A stretch of 64,000 bases of DNA, from NCBI RefSeq assembly GCF_004791165.1, contig NZ_SRUZ01000006.1, forward strand, positions 124,001 through 188,000. Direction: 5' to 3'. Below the pieces are notes generated by a model. It searched no databases. It saw nothing but the letters and a program-made list of their open reading frames with translations, and was not told the origin of the DNA. This document shows, in pieces, positions 42,671-51,490 of this stretch (position 1 is the first letter of the stretch; every line of letters starts with the position of its first letter). The stretch is from Mesorhizobium sp. M8A.F.Ca.ET.218.01.1.1. Its GTDB lineage: Bacteria; Pseudomonadota; Alphaproteobacteria; Rhizobiales; Rhizobiaceae. A program made the position numbers and the translations under genes.

Positions 42671-44524
42671 TTATCCCTCCCCCGACAGGTCCCGGCGCGC
42701 CTTTTCGAGTTCCTCGGCATAGCGCCGCATCAAATGGCCCTCGGTCAGCAGACCGAGCACGATGTGGTCGGCGAAATCCTCGACCACGGCCAGTTCCTCG
42801 GCGCCGGCGCGCTGGAAGGTCTCGGCGGCGGCCTGCACGTTCATGCTCGGCACCAGCACGGCATCCTTGTACTGGGCAAGATCGCGCACGGTCGCCTCGC
42901 CTCCGGAAGGATCGCTGTGCAGTTCGGCCACGATCAGCACGCCGACATACTCATCCCCCGGATCGACGGCGATTACGCGCTGGGCCGACCCCAGCGGGAA
43001 TTCCTTGCGGAAGGCGGCCAGCGTCGTCGACGCATCGATGGTCTTGATATCCTTGCGCATCATCGAGCCGACGGTCAGGCTGCGCATCCAGCCGACATCG
43101 TGGGCGCTGCGGATCGTCTCGCCGCGCAGGTGGAAGCGCCAGGTGGAGAACGAATAGCCGAAGGTCTCGCGCACCAGGATCGCCGCCATGATCGAGGCGG
43201 CCAGCACCACGCCGGTGAGCGTCAGGTCGCGTGTCGATTCCAGCGCCAGAAAGGTCATGGTCAGCGGACCGCCGACGACACCGACGGCAAGCGACGTCAT
43301 GCCGACGACGGCGGCGACGGAGGGGTCGATGCCAGTGGCCGGCGAGACGAGCGCCATGACACCGGCAAACGCCTTGCCGAGCAGCGCGCCGAGGAACAGC
43401 GAGGCGAAGAACAATCCGCCGCGAAAGCCCGAGCCAAGCGAGATGGCCGACGCCGCCAGTTTCAGCACGAAGACGCTCGCCACCACCGCCAGCCCGTAAT
43501 TCATGGCGAACTCGCGATGCAGCGCGCCGTGGCCGCTGGACAGGACCTGCGGCGTGATCAGCCCCAGGAGCCCGACCAGGACACCGCCGATGACGGGGCG
43601 CAGCGAGGCATCGACCGACAGCCTGTTGAAACCGCGTTCGATCAGCGTGACCAGTTGCATGATGGCGATCGAGGCCGCCCCGCCAAGCAGGCCGAGCAGC
43701 AGGAACGGCACATATTGGCTGGCGGTGAGTTGCGGCAACCCTGAGAGCTCGAGCGGAAACGGCACGCCGCCGAACACTTCCGCCGTCAGCGAGGCGGAGA
43801 TCGCCGCGGTCATGACCGGCGCGACATTGGCGACCGAGTAGATGCCGATGACCAGTTCGAAACCGTAGAAGGCGCCGGTCAGCGGCGCATCGAAGGCGGC
43901 GGCTATGGCGCCGGCGGCGCCGCAGCCGACCAGGATGCGGACATCGTTGCGGCGCAACCGGAAGGCGCGCGCCAGCCGCGAGGCGACGCCGGAGCCGACC
44001 TGCGTATAGCCGGCCTCCAGGCCGACCGAAGCGCCGAAGCCGCTGGAAATCATCGTCTGGACGACGATGATGAAGGTATCGGTCAGTGACATGCGCCCGC
44101 CATAGAGCGCGTTGGCCTCGATCGGGTCGACCGGCGTGCGGAATTTCCGAAGCCTGAGCCAGACCACCGATATCCCGAGCAGGATGCCGCCGATCGCCGG
44201 GATCAGTGCCTGCATCGGATCGGCAAGTGAGAACATGCCGGACAGCCGGCCGCCGGGCTGGACACCGAAAAGAAGCCCGTGCAGATCCTGCACGATCTGG
44301 CTCATCGCGGTGACCAGCATGCCTGCCATGACGCCGACAACGCCCGCCAGGATGACCACGGCAATGCCGCGCGCCTCCAGCAGAGGGATTGACCTCAGAA
44401 GCACCGCGCGCAGCCGGCGGGCGTAGACTTGGGGTTGGTTTCTGGAAAGCACGGGGCGGCTCGCCGATATCAAAGGCAAAGGAAGGCCCGCCTGATACGC
44501 CGGGCGGCACGTCGTGACAACCAC
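42671..44524 (-). CDS. ClC-type chloride channel/antiporter with CBS domains
   Basis: A voltage-gated-chloride-channel-family protein of 617 aa with about ten hydrophobic helices (residues 50-450) and a C-terminal cytoplasmic region with two CBS-type repeats (VGSMMRKDIKTIDASTTLAA; DAVLVPSMNVQAAAETFQRA). The gating glutamate lies in GLEAGYTQ, where the classical motif is GREGP. The third motif reads GSGFRGGLFFAS, where the classical form is GIFAP. This is a non-standard selectivity filter, so the ion is uncertain. The start at 44524 is the furthest upstream; a later start is possible. Confidence 0.88.
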   Translation of the reverse strand: MVVTTCRPAYQAGLPLPLISASRPVLSRNQPQVYARRLRAVLLRSIPLLEARGIAVVILAGVVGVMAGMLVTAMSQIVQDLHGLLFGVQPGGRLSGMFSLADPMQALIPAIGGILLGISVVWLRLRKFRTPVDPIEANALYGGRMSLTDTFIIVVQTMISSGFGASVGLEAGYTQVGSGVASRLARAFRLRRNDVRILVGCGAAGAIAAAFDAPLTGAFYGFELVIGIYSVANVAPVMTAAISASLTAEVFGGVPFPLELSGLPQLTASQYVPFLLLGLLGGAASIAIMQLVTLIERGFNRLSVDASLRPVIGGVLVGLLGLITPQVLSSGHGALHREFAMNYGLAVVASVFVLKLAASAISLGSGFRGGLFFASLFLGALLGKAFAGVMALVSPATGIDPSVAAVVGMTSLAVGVVGGPLTMTFLALESTRDLTLTGVVLAASIMAAILVRETFGYSFSTWRFHLRGETIRSAHDVGWMRSLTVGSMMRKDIKTIDASTTLAAFRKEFPLGSAQRVIAVDPGDEYVGVLIVAELHSDPSGGEATVRDLAQYKDAVLVPSMNVQAAAETFQRAGAEELAVVEDFADHIVLGLLTEGHLMRRYAEELEKARRDLSGEG

Positions 44525-44606
44525 AATGCCGACATCGAAGGCGCCAATATGGCCGCGATGCCGCCAGCCTTTCCAGCCCTGGATCGGAAAGCCACCGGCG
44601 CGGTGG

Positions 44607-45116
44607 TCAATCCGGGATCGTCAGCGGGCCGCAATCGTCGTCGGCAATGAAGGTCGCCAGCAGTTCGGCCGGCTCCGTCGTGCTGGCATTCTCGGCGAAG
44701 AGATGGATCGCCCCGGGCGGCTCGAACCATGTTTGTCCCTGCGCATAGGTGCCGACGGGGCCGCCCGCCAGTTGTGAACGCAGCGTACCCTTCAGCACGA
44801 AGGCGCTGACCGAGCCCGGATGCCGATGGCGGGGCGTATAAGCATTTGGAGGAAATGCGACGACGACCGTGGTGATCGACTTGCCCGGCACGTTGGGTAG
44901 CCTTTCACAGGAGACAGGCGTGACGACCGTCTTGGGCCGTGCGGCGGAGCTACCCTCGGCAGCGCCTTCCATGTTCATGTGCGTTTCCATGCCGACCGGC
45001 TCGACAGCCATCAAACCCGGACCGGTCCACTTGGCCGCCAGCGCGAACAGAACCGCGACGGCACTGACGGCGATCAGGGACTGGCCGGTCCGCAAACGAG
45101 CTTGATGGGTGATCAT
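44607..45116 (-). CDS. Exported or membrane-anchored cupin-domain protein
   Basis: A 169-aa protein with an N-terminal hydrophobic helix (LIAVSAVAVLFALAAKW, about 14-30) that is a signal peptide or anchor, and a cupin barrel behind it. The metal-binding motif is PRHRHPGSVSAFVLKGTLRS, with WFEPPGAIHLFAENAS as the second cupin motif. No specific function can be read. It lies 24 bp downstream of the epimerase gene on the same strand and is probably in its operon. Confidence 0.82.
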   Translation of the reverse strand: MITHQARLRTGQSLIAVSAVAVLFALAAKWTGPGLMAVEPVGMETHMNMEGAAEGSSAARPKTVVTPVSCERLPNVPGKSITTVVVAFPPNAYTPRHRHPGSVSAFVLKGTLRSQLAGGPVGTYAQGQTWFEPPGAIHLFAENASTTEPAELLATFIADDDCGPLTIPD

Positions 45117-45140
45117 GTCGATGTCTCCGAGCGGATTGGT

Positions 45141-45869
45141 TCAGGCGGACAAGCGGAAATCGGCGCGCCAGCCGAGTTCCTCGACCGCCTTTCGCGTCGA
45201 GACGGCCTCATTGGGTTCCGCAATGTTGAAGATGCCTGGCGCGCCCTTGTCCAGTGCAAGCAGCGCCGCATAGGCAGCCGCATCGACATGCAGCGGCGAC
45301 GCGCCGGCGGGCGTGTCCGCTCCTGTTCCGGGGCCGTAGAGCTGGCCATAGCGCAGGACGATGCCGGCGAATGGTGCATTGAGCACGGCCGTTTCGAGCG
45401 CGATGACCCCGCCGACGCTGATTCCGCGATTGCCGCTCGCGCCGCTATCCAGCGGATCGGCCTCGGCATGCGGCTCGGAGCCTGGCGCGAAGGCCCAGGC
45501 GATGCTTTGCGCCACCATGCGCCTGACGCCGGATGCGACGGCCGCGGCGACCAGATTGCGTGTGCCCTCCTCGCGGATGCGGGCGTTGCCCACGACAGCT
45601 TCGGCCATGCGGCTCGGGTCCAGGCCTGCCGGCAGGTCGGTCAATTGGTGGACGACGATGTCGGGGCGGGCAGCACGCATCGCCCGCGACAGTGCGTCGG
45701 CATCGAACACGTCCACAACCGCTGGCTCGACGCCAAGGGTCCCTAATTTGGCGGCTCTGTCGGCATTGCGCGTAGTGCCCGTCACCTGATGGCCGGCGGC
45801 CAGGAGTTGCGGGATCAGCCGCTGCCCGATGGCGCCCGAAGCGCCGGCGAGAAAAATCCGATAGGCCAT
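45141..45869 (-). CDS. NAD-dependent epimerase/dehydratase (SDR superfamily)
   Basis: A short-chain-dehydrogenase-type protein of 242 aa. The Rossmann motif is FLAGASGAIGQRLIPQLLAA near the N-terminus, then DVFDADALSRAMRAARPDIV and HQLTDLP. The canonical YxxxK is not clear, as in many atypical SDRs that modify small metabolites. I use ATG 45869; ATG 45875 would add two residues. It is divergent from marR with 62 bp between the starts, and the palindrome at 45913 sits in that gap. Confidence 0.85.
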   Translation of the reverse strand: MAYRIFLAGASGAIGQRLIPQLLAAGHQVTGTTRNADRAAKLGTLGVEPAVVDVFDADALSRAMRAARPDIVVHQLTDLPAGLDPSRMAEAVVGNARIREEGTRNLVAAAVASGVRRMVAQSIAWAFAPGSEPHAEADPLDSGASGNRGISVGGVIALETAVLNAPFAGIVLRYGQLYGPGTGADTPAGASPLHVDAAAYAALLALDKGAPGIFNIAEPNEAVSTRKAVEELGWRADFRLSA

Positions 45870-45912
45870 CGTCATCGTCCTTGCTCTGCTATAATCTCAG
45901 GGTTCGAACAAC

Positions 45913-45930
45913 ATATAAGAGCTCTTATAT
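45913..45930. promoter_or_regulatory. 18-bp perfect palindrome, likely MarR operator
   Basis: The sequence ATATAAGAGCTCTTATAT is a perfect palindrome whose last base is two nucleotides before the marR ATG at 45932 and 43 bp before the epimerase start. MarR proteins bind such 16-20 bp AT-rich palindromes in divergent promoters, so this is likely the autoregulatory site that also controls the epimerase-cupin operon. The fit is inferred from sequence and position. Confidence 0.8.
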
Positions 45931-45931
45931 C

Positions 45932-46411
45932 ATGCGCAAGCCAGATCAACATGCCTCGGTTCCGGCTCCGGGCGAAGGCAAACGCGGCGAGCAAGGCTAT
46001 CTCGGCTATCTCCTGCGGCAGGCCGCCGGGGCGCATCGGCTGAGGGTCGACCGGGCGCTGGCCGACCTCGGCGTGACGCAGCCGCAATTCGTCACGCTGA
46101 CCATGCTGGCGGCCTATCCCGGCCTCTCCAACGCCGATCTTGCCCGGCTGGCGCTGCTCACCCCGCAAACGCTCAGCGTCATCGTCACCAATCTGGAGCG
46201 CGCCGGCTCGCTGCTGCGCAAGCCCCACGCCGTACATGGGCGCATCCAGCATATCGAGCTCAGCCCCAGTGGACAGGCGCTGCTGCGGCGATGCCGGGAC
46301 CGTGTGCATGCGATCGAGACCGAACTGGCCACCGGTCTGTCGGCGTCGGAGGAACGAGCCGTCAGGCGGTGGCTGGTCGGCGTTGCCACCGCCGATACCG
46401 CCGAAACCTGA
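45932..46411 (+). CDS. MarR family transcriptional regulator
   Basis: A 159-aa winged-helix regulator. GYLGYLLRQAAGAHRLRVDR begins the dimer helix; NADLARLALLTPQTLSVIVT, NLERAGSLLRKPHAVHGRIQ and HIELSPSGQALL are the recognition helix and wing. ATG 45932 directly follows the palindrome, so the operator overlaps the ribosome-binding region; an in-frame ATG at 45881 would place the palindrome inside the gene. It is divergent from the epimerase. Confidence 0.88.
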   Translation: MRKPDQHASVPAPGEGKRGEQGYLGYLLRQAAGAHRLRVDRALADLGVTQPQFVTLTMLAAYPGLSNADLARLALLTPQTLSVIVTNLERAGSLLRKPHAVHGRIQHIELSPSGQALLRRCRDRVHAIETELATGLSASEERAVRRWLVGVATADTAET

Positions 46412-46445
46412 TTGCTTGCTGGCGGCTGGCGAGGCGCCGGACCGT

Positions 46446-46745
46446 TCAGGTCGGCATGGGTTCGCCGGCCTCGTAGAGCACCAGATTGCGCTCGCCGATG
46501 CCGAGCCCCGGCCAGCTCGCGCGCCAGTCGGCGATGTGCGGCGAGCGGAAATGCGCATCGAGTACCGGCCGGTCGCGCCATACCTCGGTGACCCGGATCA
46601 AGCCGGGATCAAGCACATCCTGCGCGTAGGAATATTCAAGGCATCCGTCCTCGGCGCGGCTGGCGCGAACCATGCGCTCCATCACCGGCCTTGCCTCGTC
46701 GAGCCTGCCGGGCGGCAGGCGGATCGTACCGATGATCAGCAGCAT
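46446..46745 (-). CDS. Antibiotic biosynthesis monooxygenase (ABM) domain protein
   Basis: A 99-aa small dimeric ferredoxin-like-fold protein: MLLIIGTIRLPPGRLDEARP, MERMVRASRAEDGCLEYSYA, and LIRVTEVWRDRPVLDAHFRS are typical of the quinol-monooxygenase-like ABM family. It is the last cargo gene before flhA, head to head with it. Start chosen at 46745 where the fold begins; 46787 is an upstream ATG without support. Confidence 0.85.
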   Translation of the reverse strand: MLLIIGTIRLPPGRLDEARPVMERMVRASRAEDGCLEYSYAQDVLDPGLIRVTEVWRDRPVLDAHFRSPHIADWRASWPGLGIGERNLVLYEAGEPMPT

Positions 46746-46861
46746 GGATAGTCCTTCGCGAGAGAGTCGATCCGGCCACTCTCCCACCCTCGCGCAAGCT
46801 TGGCCAGCTACCCTCGCCGGGCTGTCGCATGCTCGGCAGCGCTATGGGTTCGAGGACGAGA

Positions 46862-48949
46862 ATGGCGATCAGCGAAAGCATCCAGCCCGGCGCGGTGGCC
46901 AAGAACGGCCGCGACATCTTCTTCGCGCTCGGCATCGTCATCATCCTGGCCGTGCTGTTCCTGCCGATCCCGGCCTTTCTCATCGACATCGGGCTGGCCT
47001 TCTCGATCGCGCTTTCGGTGCTGATCCTGATGGTGGCGCTGTGGATCCAGCGGCCGCTCGATTTCTCCTCGTTCCCGACCGTGCTGCTCATCGCCACCAT
47101 GCTGCGCCTGTCGCTCAACATCGCCACCACGCGCATGATCCTGTCGCATGGCAATGAGGGCACGCACGCCGCCGGCTATGTCATCGCCGGCTTCTCCAAG
47201 CTGGTCATGGCCAGCGACTTCGTCATCGGCCTCATCGTCTTCATGATCCTGATCGTGGTGAACTTCATCGTCATCACCAAGGGTGCCACCCGTATTGCCG
47301 AGGTGGGCGCCCGCTTCACCCTCGACGCCATCCCCGGCAAGCAGATGTCGATCGACGCCGATCTCTCCGCCGGCATGATCGACGACAAGACCGCGCAGCT
47401 GCGCCGCCGCGAACTGGAAGAGGAATCCTCCTTCTTCGGCTCGATGGACGGTGCCTCGAAATTCGTGCGCGGCGACGCCATTGCCGGCCTCATCATCACC
47501 GCCATCAACATCGTCGGCGGCATCGCCATCGGCTACATCAGGCACGGCATGGGCATGGGCGAGGCCGCCGACGTGTTCATCAAGCTGTCGGTTGGCGATG
47601 GTCTCGTCACCCAGATCCCGGCGCTGATCGTCTCGCTCGCCGCCGGCCTCTTGGTTTCCAAGGGCGGCACGCGCGGCTCCACAAACCAGGCCGTGTTCGG
47701 CCAACTCGGTGCCCATCCGCGCGCGCTCTATGTGGCGGCGGCGCTGCTGGTTCTGCTCGGCCTGATGCCCGGCCTGCCACTGTTCCCGTTCTTCGCGCTG
47801 GCCGCCGGCATGGCTGGCCTCGGCTATGTCATTCCGATGCGCCACAACCGCGCGGTCGCCGAGGCCGAGGCATTGAAGAGCCAGGAGAAGGCGACCAAGG
47901 CCGAGGAAGAAAAGAACTCGGTCAAGGCCTCGCTCGCCACCGCCGAGATCGAACTCCTGATCGGCAAGCAGCTTTCGACCCGGCTCCTGGTTTCGCATCA
48001 GGAACTGGTCTTCCGCATGTCCAAGATGCGCAAGAAATTCGCGCAGCAATACGGCTTCGTCGTTCCGGAAGTCCGTGTCGCCGACGACTTCGCAATCCCG
48101 CCGAAAAGTTACCAGATCAAGGTGCACGGCACCGTGGTTGCCGAATATTCGATGCGCGTCGGCGAGATCATGGTGCTGCTCGGCAACCGCGACATACCCG
48201 AAATCCCCGGCGAGGAAATTCGCGAGCCAGCCTTCGGCATGCGCGCCTATTCCGTCATGGAAACCTTCGCCGAGGACCTGAAGCGCGAGAACTTCACCTT
48301 CGCCGACAACATGTCGGTGCTGCTCACCCATCTCTCGGAAGTCATCCGCAACAACCTGCCGCAGCTGCTCTCCTACAAGGACATGAAGGCGTTGCTCGAA
48401 CGCCAGGACCAGGAATACCGCAAGCTCGCCGACGAGATCTGCACCACCCACATCTCCTATCCCGGCCTGCAGGCGGTGCTGAAGCTTTTGCTTGCCGAAC
48501 GCGTCTCGATCCGCAATCTGCATTTGATCATCGAGGCCATCGCCGAGATCGCGCCGCATGTGCGCCGCACCGAGCAGATCGTCGAACATGTGCGCATCCG
48601 GATGGCCCAGCAGATCTGCGGCGACCTGTCGGAAGGCGGCGTGCTCAAGGTGCTGCGCCTCGGCAACCGCTGGGATCTTGCCTTCCACCAGAGCCTCAAG
48701 CGCGACGCCAAGGGCGAGGTGCGCGAGTTCGACATCGATCCGCGCCAGTTGGAGGAGTTCGGCCAGGACGCCACCAAGGCGATCAAGAAACACCTGGAAG
48801 CCGGCGAGCGCTTCGTGCTGGTCACCGCGCCCGACGCGCGCCCCTATGTACGCATGATCATCGAGCGCCTGTTCACCACGCTGCCGGTGCTCTCCCACGT
48901 CGAAATCGCCAAGGGCGTCGAGATCAGGGTGCTCGGGACCATATCGTGA
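46862..48949 (+). CDS. flhA: Flagellar export gate protein FlhA
   Basis: The large export-gate component, 695 aa from ATG 46862 (GAGGACGAG upstream; two earlier in-frame ATGs exist). Eight membrane helices fill about residues 15-320, the FHIPEP-region motif RLSLNIATTRMILSHGNEGT is present, and the GARFTLDAIPGKQMSIDADL segment is diagnostic. The cytoplasmic domain follows to the end. It resumes the flagellar operon after the cargo and overlaps fliR by 4 nt. Confidence 0.96.
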   Translation: MAISESIQPGAVAKNGRDIFFALGIVIILAVLFLPIPAFLIDIGLAFSIALSVLILMVALWIQRPLDFSSFPTVLLIATMLRLSLNIATTRMILSHGNEGTHAAGYVIAGFSKLVMASDFVIGLIVFMILIVVNFIVITKGATRIAEVGARFTLDAIPGKQMSIDADLSAGMIDDKTAQLRRRELEEESSFFGSMDGASKFVRGDAIAGLIITAINIVGGIAIGYIRHGMGMGEAADVFIKLSVGDGLVTQIPALIVSLAAGLLVSKGGTRGSTNQAVFGQLGAHPRALYVAAALLVLLGLMPGLPLFPFFALAAGMAGLGYVIPMRHNRAVAEAEALKSQEKATKAEEEKNSVKASLATAEIELLIGKQLSTRLLVSHQELVFRMSKMRKKFAQQYGFVVPEVRVADDFAIPPKSYQIKVHGTVVAEYSMRVGEIMVLLGNRDIPEIPGEEIREPAFGMRAYSVMETFAEDLKRENFTFADNMSVLLTHLSEVIRNNLPQLLSYKDMKALLERQDQEYRKLADEICTTHISYPGLQAVLKLLLAERVSIRNLHLIIEAIAEIAPHVRRTEQIVEHVRIRMAQQICGDLSEGGVLKVLRLGNRWDLAFHQSLKRDAKGEVREFDIDPRQLEEFGQDATKAIKKHLEAGERFVLVTAPDARPYVRMIIERLFTTLPVLSHVEIAKGVEIRVLGTIS

Positions 48950-49698
48950 GCGTTCTCTCGCAGGCCGTCGTCATCGCGGCGTTCCTCGCCTTCTGCCGCA
49001 TCGGCGCCTGCTTCATGCTGATGCCGGGCCTGTCCAGCGCCCGCGTGCCCGTCCAGGTCAGGCTGTTCGTGGCGGTCGCCGCCACCGGCGGCCTGCTCGC
49101 CTTCCTGTGGGACAAGATCTTTCCCTTCGTCGATCCGCGTCCGCAGGTCCTGGTGCCGATGATCATTTCGGAACTGCTGGTCGGCGGGCTGATCGGCGCC
49201 ATGACCAGGCTCTACATGGAAGCGCTGCGCTTCATGGGCTCGGCTATCGCCATGCTGATCGGCTATGGCGGCTCCGGCGGACCGGCGATCGAGGAGCCGG
49301 AGCCGCAGGCGGCGCTCGCCGCCATCATTTCGTTCTCGGCGCTGCTGATGCTGTTCGTCTTCGACTTCGATCACGAGATCGTCCGTGCCCTGGTGACGTC
49401 CTACACGGTCGCGCCGGTCAACGTCTTCTTCAACCCGCAGGCAGCGCTGGTCGACATCACCGACACCGTGTCGGACACGTTCTTCCTGGTCATCCGCCTC
49501 GGCAGCCCCTTCGTCGCCTATGCCATTCTCGTCAACCTGACGATCGGCTTCGTCAACAAGCTGACGCCGCAGATCCCGATCTATTTCATTTCCCAGCCCT
49601 TCGTCATCGCCGGCGGCATGCTGATCTTCTATTTCGCCGTCGGCACCATGCTGTCGCTGTTCGTCGACGGCTTCGTCGACCTCACACTGGCGAGGTGA
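48946..49698 (+). CDS. fliR: Flagellar export gate protein FliR
   Basis: A gate subunit of 250 aa starting at GTG 48946, which overlaps the flhA stop. Six hydrophobic helices; AFCRIGACFMLMPGLSSARV and LTIGFVNKLTPQIPIYFISQ are typical. It is followed 1 bp later by the FliJ-like gene. Confidence 0.95.
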   Translation: MSVLSQAVVIAAFLAFCRIGACFMLMPGLSSARVPVQVRLFVAVAATGGLLAFLWDKIFPFVDPRPQVLVPMIISELLVGGLIGAMTRLYMEALRFMGSAIAMLIGYGGSGGPAIEEPEPQAALAAIISFSALLMLFVFDFDHEIVRALVTSYTVAPVNVFFNPQAALVDITDTVSDTFFLVIRLGSPFVAYAILVNLTIGFVNKLTPQIPIYFISQPFVIAGGMLIFYFAVGTMLSLFVDGFVDLTLAR

Positions 49699-49699
49699 C

Positions 49700-50083
49700 A
49701 TGAGCACGCGCAAGGATCGCTTGAAGAAACTGGTCAAGGTGCAGGCGCAGCTGAAGGCCCTGCACGAGACCCGCCACGCCACCTTCGTCGCCGCGGCAAA
49801 CGCCGCCGAGACCGAGGCCCGTGAATTGATCGGCCATTTCGACCAGGACAATTCCCTCTCCGGCCTGTTCCCCGATCTCTATCATCGCCGCATCGCCCAG
49901 GCTGTCGTGCGCCAGGAGGAGAGCCTGGAAAGCGCCAGACAGGAAGCCGGCCTCATCGCCGCGGCAAGCGCCCGCACCAACATGGTCGAGCGCGCCTACA
50001 AGGACGTACGCAACCGCGACGAGCGCGAGAGATCAGACCGCGAGCGGCTCGATTTGATCGCGCAGAAGCGTGGCGAGGAGTAG
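49700..50083 (+). CDS. FliJ-like coiled-coil protein downstream of fliR
   Basis: A 127-aa charged, almost entirely helical protein (KDRLKKLVKVQAQLKALHET; ARQEAGLIAAASARTNMVER). There is no membrane segment. Size, coiled-coil character and position after fliR fit a FliJ-type export chaperone, but sequence alone does not prove it. Only 1 bp separates it from fliR. It is the last gene before the second cargo insertion. Confidence 0.72.
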   Translation: MSTRKDRLKKLVKVQAQLKALHETRHATFVAAANAAETEARELIGHFDQDNSLSGLFPDLYHRRIAQAVVRQEESLESARQEAGLIAAASARTNMVERAYKDVRNRDERERSDRERLDLIAQKRGEE

Positions 50084-50293
50084 CGTCGAACATCATGCTG
50101 GCCTACTCCAAGTTGACTGATTGATGGCACGACGTGAATGACCGTTTGCGCCGATGTCAGTAGCAGAGGGCGACTCCGCGATCGACCATAAACAGACCTA
50201 CGGCGTCCGGACGCATAAGTTGCACAGAAACGGCTGCTGGGAACCCTAATGCTACCGGAACCAGGAGGGAACTGGCTGGTAGCCAAAAGACTC

Positions 50294-51490
50294 TCAATTT
50301 GCAGCTGCTTTACTTCCCGAGGCCACCCCTTTGAACACGGACAACGAATCTACTTGATCAAGCATTGAGCACATCTTGTTAGGAGAATCGAAATCAAAGC
50401 CCATACACTTCACATCAGCAGCACATGCCAATACGCAGTCAGCATATGTGCTGGTGATGTTCGAGTATGAATTGCCTACTACGACAGTGTTTTTGTAGAA
50501 AACGAGACTAGAGTATTGAACTTTGTTCGCCACGGCCTGCTTGACGGCCACAGCAGCATCGGGAGCTCTCACTAAGACCGATGCGTCTCCTTTCATGAAA
50601 CATGCGGAATGTTTCTTGTCATAGGTGATTGCCTGACACCGGTTGTCGCCCTCGCATTGGATTTGGCATTGCTCGAATGAGACATTCCAAACAGGCATGC
50701 TCGGGAGGTCGAAGCCCATTGCATCCCAGCCATCCTGAACAACGAGCTTCTGGGCTTCCTCGGCACGGCCAGGGGGCATATCATAGTCATTGCCGCTGAA
50801 CGTCCTGTTGTCGAGCCACGCACATTTCGATGCGAGTTCCAGAGCCGATGCATCATTCAGGCCGATGGATGCAAGTGTAGCCAAGGGCGCCGCGGGCGCT
50901 TGGGGGCGATCAGTAGGGGAGGGTCGGTTTGCTAAGTCTACGTTTACATCGACGCCATTTACTATGCGACGTGTGTAGCACCATGCACGATCCCATGTCG
51001 GGTCGTTCTCGTCGCTAAAATGGTGGCCAGAAACCAATGACCAGTGCGAACCTCCCCAGTCTATTTCCCGCGTGAGGAACTTGTTGAAGTCTTCAGTCAC
51101 GATGTCAGGTTTAGGAGCCGGCGGGGGCGAGGCAACCTCCGACCTAGGGGCTGGTTCAGGGATGGGAATCGTTGTCCGTTCCGTCTTGCCCTCCGAGACT
51201 GTCTCTTTGGGCGCAATGTTATCGGTTCCCTTATGATTCTGAATGGTATCTACGGTTGGTGAAAGTCTGAACTCACGCCCGAAAAATAACGCCGCTCCAT
51301 AGCCGATGCCGACGGCGGCGACCGCTACTGCAGCCCCCGTCATCATCCTGCGGAAGGCATTTGCCCGTGCTATCTTGTCATAGGCAGCTGCCTCAGCCTG
51401 CAGAGTCGGGATAGCCGCCTGCTTCACGACTAAGTCAACGGCTCGCTCGAGAAGCTCCGTATTATGCCTGACCAGCACTGTTGCGACCAC
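50294..51490 (-). CDS. Membrane-anchored protein with two PAN/apple-like segments
   Basis: A 398-aa protein of unknown role. A cytoplasmic N-terminus of about 48 residues is followed by one membrane helix (TGAAVAVAAVGIGYGAALFF, about 51-70), a Pro-rich linker (about 95-130), and a large periplasmic part. The end contains two Cys-rich segments: CQIQCEGDNRCQAITYDKKH and CVLACAADVKCMGFDFDSPN, the spacing of PAN/apple domains that bind carbohydrate or protein. The GTG start at 51490 overlaps the upstream gene by 29 bp, so they are coupled. AT-richer than the flagellar genes. No named family recognised beyond PAN. Confidence 0.75.
   Translation of the reverse strand: MVATVLVRHNTELLERAVDLVVKQAAIPTLQAEAAAYDKIARANAFRRMMTGAAVAVAAVGIGYGAALFFGREFRLSPTVDTIQNHKGTDNIAPKETVSEGKTERTTIPIPEPAPRSEVASPPPAPKPDIVTEDFNKFLTREIDWGGSHWSLVSGHHFSDENDPTWDRAWCYTRRIVNGVDVNVDLANRPSPTDRPQAPAAPLATLASIGLNDASALELASKCAWLDNRTFSGNDYDMPPGRAEEAQKLVVQDGWDAMGFDLPSMPVWNVSFEQCQIQCEGDNRCQAITYDKKHSACFMKGDASVLVRAPDAAVAVKQAVANKVQYSSLVFYKNTVVVGNSYSNITSTYADCVLACAADVKCMGFDFDSPNKMCSMLDQVDSLSVFKGVASGSKAAAN

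Noticed and set aside
46808..48898. 696-aa open frame on the minus strand opposite flhA
   Set aside because: It is low-complexity and covers flhA, which matches its family over the full length. Long antisense frames are common in GC-rich genomes.
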